A DNA stretch of 64,000 nucleotides from DATBDN01 sp963715995 (lineage in GTDB: Bacteria; Actinomycetota; Thermoleophilia; Solirubrobacterales; Thermoleophilaceae). The stretch lies in NCBI GenBank assembly GCA_963715995.1, contig OY970283.1, forward strand, positions 1,054,001 to 1,118,000, read 5' to 3'. Position 1 is the stretch's first letter. Every line of letters starts with the position of its first letter. Under the pieces are notes generated by a model, which worked only from the letters and a program-made list of their open reading frames with translations, was not told the DNA's origin and made no database searches. Position numbers and translations under genes: made by a program. Below, in pieces: positions 50,078 to 56,309 of the stretch.

Positions 50078-50799
50078 CGGCACGCACGCACGAGGAATAC
50101 AAGGACAACGTCGCCGCCTATGTGCTCGGTGCGCTGCCCGAGCTAGAGGTGGAGATCTTCGAGCGTCACGTCGCCGGCTGCGACAGCTGCCGCGCCGAGG
50201 TCGAGGAGCTGCGTCCCGTTGCGCACGCGATGGCGCGCTCGGTTCCGCAGGTCGAGCCACCGCCTTCGCTCAAGGCCAGCCTGATGCAGGTGGTCAACGC
50301 CGAGGCGGCGCTGCGCGCGCCCGCGGCTGCCCGCGACAATCGATCGGCCGCGCGTCCGCAGCGGCGGTCGTTCGCGGAGTGGGTCGCCGGGCTCCAGCCG
50401 CGCACGGCGCTCGCGTCCGCTATGGCCGTGCTCGCCATCGGCGTCGGTGTCGGAGTGGCCATCGACGAGGCAGGCAACGGCAACAGCAGCTCGCGCACGA
50501 TCTCCGCGATGATCGACCGCAAGGTCATGCCAACCGGCACCGCCTCGCTGGCGCTGACCGGGTCCCACGCGAAGCTCGATCTCACCGGCGCGCCGCAGCC
50601 ACCGTCCGGCCGCGTGTACCAGCTGTGGTACCGGCGCGGGTCGACGATCGAGCGCGGCGGCACGTTCCGCCCGCGCGCGGACGGGTCATACGAGGCCTCG
50701 CTGTCGGTGCCCGGCACCGACGCTGTGATGGTCACGGTCGAGCGCGCAGGCGGCGCTCCGGCGCCAACCGGCCCGCCGGTGCTTCAGTTCAACACCTAA
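50074..50799 (+). CDS. RskA-like anti-sigma factor
   Basis: A 241-aa membrane anti-sigma factor. The zinc-type motif H-V-A-G-C-D-S-C (Hx3Cx2C, about residues 31-38) holds the sigma factor; one membrane helix lies near residue 115 (A-M-A-V-L-A-I-G-V-G-V-G-V); the outer domain is the anti-sigma-K domain (V-Y-Q-L-W-Y and G-T-D-A-V-M-V-T-V-E). Its release by regulated proteolysis is typical of the family. ATG overlaps the sigma stop. Confidence 0.9.
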   Translation: MTARTHEEYKDNVAAYVLGALPELEVEIFERHVAGCDSCRAEVEELRPVAHAMARSVPQVEPPPSLKASLMQVVNAEAALRAPAAARDNRSAARPQRRSFAEWVAGLQPRTALASAMAVLAIGVGVGVAIDEAGNGNSSSRTISAMIDRKVMPTGTASLALTGSHAKLDLTGAPQPPSGRVYQLWYRRGSTIERGGTFRPRADGSYEASLSVPGTDAVMVTVERAGGAPAPTGPPVLQFNT

Positions 50800-50834
50800 G
50801 GGTCGCCCGGCGACATCCCTAGGGGTGATTCCCA

Positions 50835-51752
50835 ATGGTGCGGAGCGGCCTGATGGCGGACGCTCTGCACATGCAAACGGAAACCACACACGAACTGCCC
50901 GAGCCCGCGCGCTCGCGGCGTCTTCAGCGCTCGACCACCGACCGCGTGATCGCCGGCGTGGCCGGCGGCGTCGGGCGCTACTTCAACATCGACCCGGTCA
51001 TCGTCAGGCTCGTGCTGATCGTGCTGGCCTTCTTCGGCGGCGCCGGCGTGATCGCGTACATCGCCGCATGGCTGATCGTGCCCGACGACCGAACCGAGCG
51101 CAGCGGCTTCGACGCCGCAGGCCTGTTTCGCCGCATCGGCATCGGGCTCGGAATCCTGGTCCTGACCACCGCTGCGGCGGCAGGGGGCTTCTGGGGCTTC
51201 GCGACGGGCGGCGGCACGCCGACCGCCATCGTCGTGATCGGCGTCGGAGCGCTGCTCGTGCTCGGCGCCTTCACGGGCGGCATGCGCTGGCTGATCCTTC
51301 CGGCGGTTGCGCTCGCGCTGTCGGCCGGAACGGTCGCTGCGGCCGACCTCGACGTGCGCGGCGGGGCGGGCGAGCAGACCTACCACCCGCTGTCGGCCCA
51401 GACGCTGCGCAGCAACTACAGGCTCGGCATCGGCCACCTGCGGATCGACCTCCGCGACACGAAGCTCGGTCCGGGCGACCACCGCGTGCACGTCAAGCTC
51501 GGGGTTGGCCAGGCCGAGGTGCTGGTACCCGCGGGTGTCTGCGTCTCGAGCACCGCGCACGTCGCCGGTGGCGCAACCACCGTCTTCGAGCGCAGCACCG
51601 GGGGCGCCGACCACGACTGGGAGGACCTGCACACGCCGTCAGCGCGCACGCCGCACCTGATCGTGGATGCCGACATCGGCTTCGGGGAGCTGCGGATCGA
51701 GCGCAACCCATACGGCGTCTCGACCCAGGGCGGAGCGTGCGGCAATGGCTAG
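50835..51752 (+). CDS. PspC-domain membrane protein with LiaF-like C-terminus
   Basis: A 305-aa protein. Residues 30-90 are PspC: D-R-V-I-A-G-V-A-G-G-V-G-R-Y-F and A-A-W-L-I-V-P. Three further hydrophobic segments follow, and the last 110 residues (Y-R-L-G-I-G-H-L-R-I-D-L to F-G-E-L-R-I) form a beta-solenoid resembling LiaF. It would sense envelope stress and restrain the kinase encoded two genes later. The start could be ATG 50835, 50853 or 50871. Confidence 0.85.
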   Translation: MVRSGLMADALHMQTETTHELPEPARSRRLQRSTTDRVIAGVAGGVGRYFNIDPVIVRLVLIVLAFFGGAGVIAYIAAWLIVPDDRTERSGFDAAGLFRRIGIGLGILVLTTAAAAGGFWGFATGGGTPTAIVVIGVGALLVLGAFTGGMRWLILPAVALALSAGTVAAADLDVRGGAGEQTYHPLSAQTLRSNYRLGIGHLRIDLRDTKLGPGDHRVHVKLGVGQAEVLVPAGVCVSSTAHVAGGATTVFERSTGGADHDWEDLHTPSARTPHLIVDADIGFGELRIERNPYGVSTQGGACGNG

Positions 51753-51924
51753 GCGCATGGACATGGCCGCCCTGGTCGGCGGCCTGCTCGTGGCCGCGTT
51801 CGGTGTCGTCCTCCTGCTCGATGCGAGCGGCGACATCCGGTTGCGCTTCGCAGCGCTCGCCCCGATCGCCGCGTTCGTGGCCGGGGCGGCGCTGCTCGCC
51901 GCCGGCCTGGACCGTCGCGCTTGA
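51745..51924 (+). CDS. Small two-helix membrane protein
   Basis: A 59-aa protein with two hydrophobic helices (A-A-L-V-G-G-L-L-V-A-A-F-G-V-V-L-L and I-A-A-F-V-A-G-A-A-L-L-A-A). It overlaps the PspC gene by 8 nt and the kinase gene by TTGA, so it is cotranscribed with the stress module. Function unknown. Confidence 0.7.
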   Translation: MARRMDMAALVGGLLVAAFGVVLLLDASGDIRLRFAALAPIAAFVAGAALLAAGLDRRA

Positions 51925-52931
51925 GCGATGATCACGCTGTGACGACGACGGCGCGACTGCGCGGCCGCGGCGGGATTCAGGTGGCCGTCGGCTCAGGGCT
52001 GCTGCTGCTGTCGCTGCTGCTGACGCTGCGGGGGCTCGGCATCTGGTGGTCGGACACGATCGTCTGGCCGCTGGTGCTGATCGCGGGCGGCGGGGCGCTT
52101 CTCTGGCGACAGGCCGGTGAGCGCACCGCTCCCGCGGACGAGCGGCCCGACGTGCCCGAGGAGGAGCCGGCGGTCGTGGCGTCGCGCACCGGGCTGGGCG
52201 TCGGGCTCGTGATCGCCGCGGGAGTGGCGTTCCTGAGCTCCGCCGGTGCGTTGTCGGCAGCCCGCAGCGTGCTGCTGTCGGTGGTCGTGGTCGCAGTGGT
52301 GCTGGCGGTCATCTTCGGACCGTGGATCGTGCGGCTGGCCCGCTCGCTCGCGGAGGAGCGCGCGGAGCGCGTGCGCACGCAGGAGCGCGCCGAGATCTCC
52401 GCGCACCTGCACGACTCGGTGCTCCAGACGCTCGCGCTCGTGCAGCAGCGCTCGGGCGACCCGCAGGCCGTGGCTGCGCTCGCCCGCCGCCAGGAGCGCG
52501 AGCTGCGCGCGTGGCTCGGGCGGCGCACCGCCCCGGGCGGCGCGACCACCCTGGCCGCGGCGCTCGAGGCAGCGGCGGGGGAGGTGGAGCGCGACCACGA
52601 CGTGCGCGTGGAGGTGGTCACGGTCGGCAACGTGCCGCTCGACGAGCGCACGCAGTCGCTGGTGGCCGCGGCGCGTGAGGCGATGGTCAACGCCGCCAAG
52701 TTCGCGGGTGGCTCGGTGGTCGACGTGTTCGGCGAGGCGCGCGACGACGCGCTCGAGGTCTTCGTCCGTGATCGCGGGCCCGGCTTCGACCCCGCGAGGG
52801 TGGCCGAGGATCGGCGTGGAGTGCGCGAGTCGATACTCGGCCGGATGGAGCGAAGCGGCGGCCGGGCGTCGATCCGCTCACGGCCCGGTGAGGGAACCGA
52901 GGTCGAGCTGATCCTGCCGGTGAAGTCGTGA
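51921..52931 (+). CDS. Sensor histidine kinase (HisKA_3, LiaS/NarL type)
   Basis: A 336-aa kinase. Four membrane helices lie in residues 1-145; the dimerisation/phosphoacceptor region is A-E-I-S-A-H-L-H-D-S-V-L-Q-T (His in H-D-S); the ATPase domain has A-R-E-A-M-V-N-A-A-K-F (N box) and V-R-D-R-G-P-G-F-D (G1). It pairs with the response regulator that overlaps by 4 nt. With PspC upstream this is a LiaFSR-like arrangement. Confidence 0.9.
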   Translation: MSDDHAVTTTARLRGRGGIQVAVGSGLLLLSLLLTLRGLGIWWSDTIVWPLVLIAGGGALLWRQAGERTAPADERPDVPEEEPAVVASRTGLGVGLVIAAGVAFLSSAGALSAARSVLLSVVVVAVVLAVIFGPWIVRLARSLAEERAERVRTQERAEISAHLHDSVLQTLALVQQRSGDPQAVAALARRQERELRAWLGRRTAPGGATTLAAALEAAAGEVERDHDVRVEVVTVGNVPLDERTQSLVAAAREAMVNAAKFAGGSVVDVFGEARDDALEVFVRDRGPGFDPARVAEDRRGVRESILGRMERSGGRASIRSRPGEGTEVELILPVKS

Positions 52932-53581
52932 CGCGCGTCCTGATCGTGGACGATCACGAGCTGTTCCGCGCGGGTGTGCGCATGCAGCTCGAAGCCCTGG
53001 TCGACGTGGTCGGCGAGGCGTCGGGGGTCGACGACGCGGTACGCCTGATCGAGGAGCTCACGCCTGACGTGGTGCTGCTCGACGTGCACATGCCGGACGG
53101 CGGCGGGATCGAGGTCCTGAAACGCTCGGCCGCGCTCCAGCCGCAGCCGCGCTTCCTCGCGCTGTCCGCGAGCGACGCGGCCGAGGACGTGATCGCCCTG
53201 ATTCGCGCGGGCGCGCGCGGCTACGTGACGAAGTCGATCTCGCCGGCCGAGCTGCACGATGCCATCGCCCGGGTGTGCGAAGGGGACGCTGTCTTCTCGC
53301 CGCGGCTGGCGGGCTTCGTGCTCGACGCCTTCGCTGGACCGGCCGGCCAGGCTCCGAGTGCGGCCGAGGAGCCCCACGAGAGCGACGTGGACCAGCTGAC
53401 TCCGCGCGAGCGCGAGGTGCTCCGCCATCTCGCGCGCGGCTACATGTACAAGGAGATCGCCCAGCGCCTGGGAATCTCGGTGAAGACGGTCGAAGCGCAC
53501 GTCTCCGCGGTGCTGCGAAAGCTCCAGCTCTCGAACCGTCACCAGCTCTCCCGCTGGGCGCAGGCACGCTGGCTCGACTGA
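52928..53581 (+). CDS. NarL/LuxR-family response regulator
   Basis: A 217-aa regulator. The receiver domain (1-120) has V-D-D-H-E, the phospho-Asp in V-V-L-L-D-V-H-M-P and the late K (Y-V-T-K-S). The LuxR helix-turn-helix (155-215) contains L-T-P-R-E-R-E-V-L-R-H-L-A-R-G and I-S-V-K-T-V-E-A-H-V. Partner of the upstream kinase. Confidence 0.93.
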   Translation: MTRVLIVDDHELFRAGVRMQLEALVDVVGEASGVDDAVRLIEELTPDVVLLDVHMPDGGGIEVLKRSAALQPQPRFLALSASDAAEDVIALIRAGARGYVTKSISPAELHDAIARVCEGDAVFSPRLAGFVLDAFAGPAGQAPSAAEEPHESDVDQLTPREREVLRHLARGYMYKEIAQRLGISVKTVEAHVSAVLRKLQLSNRHQLSRWAQARWLD

Positions 53582-53590
53582 GCTGCGGGC

Positions 53591-53596
53591 TATCTT
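53591..53596 (+). promoter_or_regulatory. Putative -10 element TATCTT
   Basis: TATCTT is 12 nt before GTG 53603 and supports that codon rather than TTG 53600 as the rhomboid start. Confidence 0.4.
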
Positions 53597-53602
53597 CGCT
53601 TG

Positions 53603-54415
53603 GTGGCCACGTGCTATCGACACCCCAGCCGGCAAACGGCTGTTTCGTGCTCGAACTGCGGGCGGCCGATCTGCCCGGACTGCATGACTCCCACCTCGGT
53701 GGGCATGCGCTGTCCCGAGTGCTCGCGCGAGAAGACGCGCGTGGTTCGCGCGGCCGCCGCCTACCGGGGCGGCGATCCGGTGGTCACGTACGGGCTGATC
53801 GCGGTGAACGTGCTCGCGTACCTCGGCACGATCGCGTCGGGGTCGAGCGTGGGTGGCAGCGTCGGCGGCAACTCGCTGCTGGCGAAAGCTGCGCTCGACG
53901 GCCCTGACGTTGCGAACGGCGAGGTCTGGCGGATCGTGACGGCGGGCTTCATGCACTACTCGTTCTTCCACCTGCTCTTCAACATGTACGCGCTCTACAT
54001 CCTCGGGCAGCTGCTGGAGCCGGCGATCGGCCGCGTGCGCTTCGGCCTGGTCTACGCGGTTGGCCTGCTCGCCGGTTCGCTCGGCGCTCTGATCGTCACT
54101 CCGAACGGCCTGACCGCCGGCGCGTCCGGCGCTGTCTTCGGGCTGATGGGCGGGGCCATCCTCGTGATGCGCGGTCGCGGCATCAACCCGATGGAGAGCG
54201 GCCTCGGTCTCTGGCTGCTGCTCAACCTCGCGATCACGTTCACGGTCTCCAACATCTCGATCGGCGGCCACATCGGCGGCCTGATCGGCGGCGGGATCGC
54301 CGCCTGGATCCTCGTCGAGGGGCCAAGGCGGCTGCGGATGCCGCGCTGGGCGCCCGATGCCGCGGTGGCCGCGCTCGGCATCGCCGCCTTCGTAGCGGCG
54401 ATCGCTATCGCCTGA
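53603..54415 (+). CDS. Rhomboid intramembrane serine protease with N-terminal zinc finger
   Basis: A 270-aa protease. Residues 1-45 form a B-box-like zinc finger (C-Y-R-H-P, C-S-N-C, C-P-D-C-M, C-P-E-C). The rhomboid core has F-M-H-Y-S-F-F-H-L-L-F-N-M (His/Asn), G-A-S-G-A-V-F-G with catalytic Ser, and G-G-H-I-G-G-L-I-G-G with the dyad His. Six or seven membrane helices. Substrates unknown. It ends in a 23-bp tandem repeat shared with the convergent gene. Confidence 0.92.
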   Translation: MATCYRHPSRQTAVSCSNCGRPICPDCMTPTSVGMRCPECSREKTRVVRAAAAYRGGDPVVTYGLIAVNVLAYLGTIASGSSVGGSVGGNSLLAKAALDGPDVANGEVWRIVTAGFMHYSFFHLLFNMYALYILGQLLEPAIGRVRFGLVYAVGLLAGSLGALIVTPNGLTAGASGAVFGLMGGAILVMRGRGINPMESGLGLWLLLNLAITFTVSNISIGGHIGGLIGGGIAAWILVEGPRRLRMPRWAPDAAVAALGIAAFVAAIAIA

Positions 54416-54446
54416 CGCCCAGGATCGCTATCGCCTGACGCCCAGG
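54401..54446. repeat. 23-bp tandem duplication at a convergent gene junction
   Basis: Two perfect copies (54401-54423 and 54424-54446) begin ATCGCTATCGCC. Copy 1 contains the rhomboid stop codon; copy 2 contains the stop of the minus-strand glycosyltransferase. A single copy could serve both ends, so the genes probably overlapped tail to tail before the duplication. Confidence 0.9.
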
Positions 54447-55585
54447 CTCGCGTAGACGGCCTCGACCTCGTCGGCCATTCGCTCGAGGCCGAAGCGCTCG
54501 CGCACGTCCGCGCGGGCGGCTTCGCCCATGCGCTCGCGAAGCTCGGGGTCGCCGGCGAGGCTGCGCAGCGCCTGCGCGAGCGCTGCCGGATCACCGGGGC
54601 GCACGAGCAGGCCGGTCACGCGGTCGCGCACGATCTCCGGGAGCCCGCCGTGCGCGGCTGCGACCACGGGCAGTCCGGCGGCGAGCGCCTCGATGGCGCT
54701 GTTCGGCAGCGGGTCGGGCCGCGTGGACGGCACGGCCACGGCATCCACCGACGCCAGGATCTCCGCCGGGTTCGCGCGGAAGCCGAGCATGCGGACGCGG
54801 TCCTCGACACCGAGGCTGCGCGCGAGCGCCGCGATGTCGGGCGCGGTCTCGCCCGGATAGGCGTCGCCCGCGATCACAGCAACCGCTCCGATCTCCGCCA
54901 GCGCCGGCTCCGCGAGCGCCCGGACCAGCACGTCCTGCCCCTTCCAATCGGCGATCCGCCCGAGCACGGCGACCGAAAACGCGGAGGCTGTGCGACTTAG
55001 ACCACCCATACGGTGGTCAACGTCCAACAGCTCGGGGCGAACCAGGCCGTCGTGGACCACGACCGTGCCGTCGCGCCAACCGCCGTCGCCGTCGCCGAAC
55101 TGCGCCGCGACCGCCTCGGAGACGCATACGAGCGCGTCGGCCCGCTCCAGCCGGCGGCGCCACAGCGGCCAGAGCCGTGCGGCCATGCCGCCGGCGGCGC
55201 CCGCGTAGATCTCGCGCACGTGAATCACGTGGGGCACGCCGGCCGACCGCGCCGCAGCGCGGCCGCCAAGGACAACGGACGTGTTCGAATGGACGATCGA
55301 CGCGTCGCGCGCGAGTACAGCCAGAGCACGTCGTTCCCGCCACCCTTGGATGCCAAGCCGTAGAACCCCGCCAGGCGTGAGCAGCCGCCGGCGCAAGACC
55401 GCAAGCGGCAGAACCACCACTTCGACCCCCGCAGCCGACAGCCGCTCGCCAAGCTCCCCGAGCGAGGGCAGCACCACGCACACCGACCACCCGCGCTCCT
55501 GGAGAGCCGCTGCCAGCGCAGCCAGCTGGAGGTCCGCGCCGTATAGCCCGGACGACGAGTGCAGGAACAGGACCCGCTTAGGAAT
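54428..55585 (-). CDS. Family 4 glycosyltransferase
   Basis: About 385 aa, GT-B fold. The N-terminus, P-K-R-V-L-F-L-H-S-S-S-G-L-Y-G-A-D, is the sugar-acceptor loop and needs a start near 55585. The C-domain has F-S-V-A-V-L-G-R-I-A-D-W-K-G-Q-D and the E-x7-E motif region P-N-S-A-I-E-A-L-A-A-G-L-P-V-V-A. The first canonical start, GTG 55483, would remove the first strand and helix; ATT 55585 overlaps the previous stop (ATTCCTAA). A dispersed palindrome is embedded in frame at about codons 186-199 (V-D-H-R-M-G-G-L-S-R). It transfers a sugar to an unknown acceptor. Confidence 0.87.
   Translation of the reverse strand: MPKRVLFLHSSSGLYGADLQLAALAAALQERGWSVCVVLPSLGELGERLSAAGVEVVVLPLAVLRRRLLTPGGVLRLGIQGWRERRALAVLARDASIVHSNTSVVLGGRAAARSAGVPHVIHVREIYAGAAGGMAARLWPLWRRRLERADALVCVSEAVAAQFGDGDGGWRDGTVVVHDGLVRPELLDVDHRMGGLSRTASAFSVAVLGRIADWKGQDVLVRALAEPALAEIGAVAVIAGDAYPGETAPDIAALARSLGVEDRVRMLGFRANPAEILASVDAVAVPSTRPDPLPNSAIEALAAGLPVVAAAHGGLPEIVRDRVTGLLVRPGDPAALAQALRSLAGDPELRERMGEAARADVRERFGLERMADEVEAVYASLGVRR
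54989..55028. repeat. Double-stem palindromic repeat, copy 2 (inside a coding sequence)
   Basis: It begins TGTGCGACTTAGACCACC and has a perfect 7-bp inner stem, GACCACC (55000-55006) with GGTGGTC (55012-55018). It matches the reverse complement of the 6868-6908 element over its first 27 bp with three differences; the outer stem is degenerate here. It lies in frame within the GT4 gene. Confidence 0.7.
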
Positions 55586-56006
55586 CGCTCTCGACGCGTT
55601 GCTTGAGCTCGTCGACCGAGCGCTTCATCACCTGGTCGGTGAGGGCCTTCTTGACGGGGCCGGGCAGCCACACACCGGGGTCGATGTCGAGCGCGTAGGT
55701 GGCCAGGGTGGAACCGTCGCCCTGGTCCTCGAACACGTACTCGCCGTCAACCGACTTGACATCCCCCTCGACGTACTCCCACGTGACCAGGTGCGGAGGC
55801 TCGTAGGAGTAGCGCAGGGTGTAGGAGACCTGGCGTACCTTGGCGTCGATCTCGAAGTGCACGTCGCGACCGCGCCCCTTCCCGTCCCGCGAGAGGACCT
55901 CCACTTCCTTGACAGCCGACTGCCACTCAGGAAAGGTCTCGTAGTCGGTGATGGTGGTGAAGCAGGCCGCCGGCGCCGCTTCGATGACCACTGAGTGCGA
56001 AGGCAT
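55578..56006 (-). CDS. SRPBCC / polyketide-cyclase-like (START fold) protein
   Basis: A 142-aa protein of the Bet v1-like fold: S-V-V-I-E-A-A-P-A-A-C-F (strand 1), D-Y-E-T-F-P-E-W-Q, Y-E-P-P-H-L-V-T-W-E-Y and a long C-terminal helix (V-M-K-R-S-V-D-E-L-K). Such proteins bind lipids, quinones or polyketides. ATG 56006 fits the fold. It is followed by the GT4 gene with an overlapping ATT start, and is divergent from phhB by 15 nt. Confidence 0.85.
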   Translation of the reverse strand: MPSHSVVIEAAPAACFTTITDYETFPEWQSAVKEVEVLSRDGKGRGRDVHFEIDAKVRQVSYTLRYSYEPPHLVTWEYVEGDVKSVDGEYVFEDQGDGSTLATYALDIDPGVWLPGPVKKALTDQVMKRSVDELKQRVESDS

Positions 56007-56021
56007 CCGAGGGGAGACTAG

Positions 56022-56303
56022 ATGCCGGTTCTGAGCGATGAGGACGTGCAGGCAAGGCTGGGTGACCTGGGCGAGGGCTGGGAGAAGTACGGGAACACGC
56101 TGCGCAGGGAGTTCAAGTTCGACGACTTCTCGGGCGCGGTCGAGTTCGTGAACCGCCTGACGCCGGTGGCCAACGAGCTCAACCACCACCCCGACGTGTT
56201 CATCAGCTGGGGCCTCGCGCGCGTGTCGCTCATAAGCCACTCCGAGCATGGGATCACGGAGAAGGACTTCGAGCTTGCGCAGAAGCTGGACGGGCTGGGA
56301 TAG
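56022..56303 (+). CDS. phhB: 4a-hydroxytetrahydrobiopterin (pterin-4a-carbinolamine) dehydratase
   Basis: A 93-aa enzyme that recycles oxidised pterin for aromatic amino acid hydroxylases. A-N-E-L-N-H-H-P-D-V contains the catalytic His pair, and H-S-E-H-G-I-T-E-K-D is the conserved C-terminal helix start. The length is standard. GGGGAG upstream of ATG 56022 serves as Shine-Dalgarno. No aromatic hydroxylase is in the window. Confidence 0.92.
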   Translation: MPVLSDEDVQARLGDLGEGWEKYGNTLRREFKFDDFSGAVEFVNRLTPVANELNHHPDVFISWGLARVSLISHSEHGITEKDFELAQKLDGLG

Positions 56304-56309
56304 AAGCCG

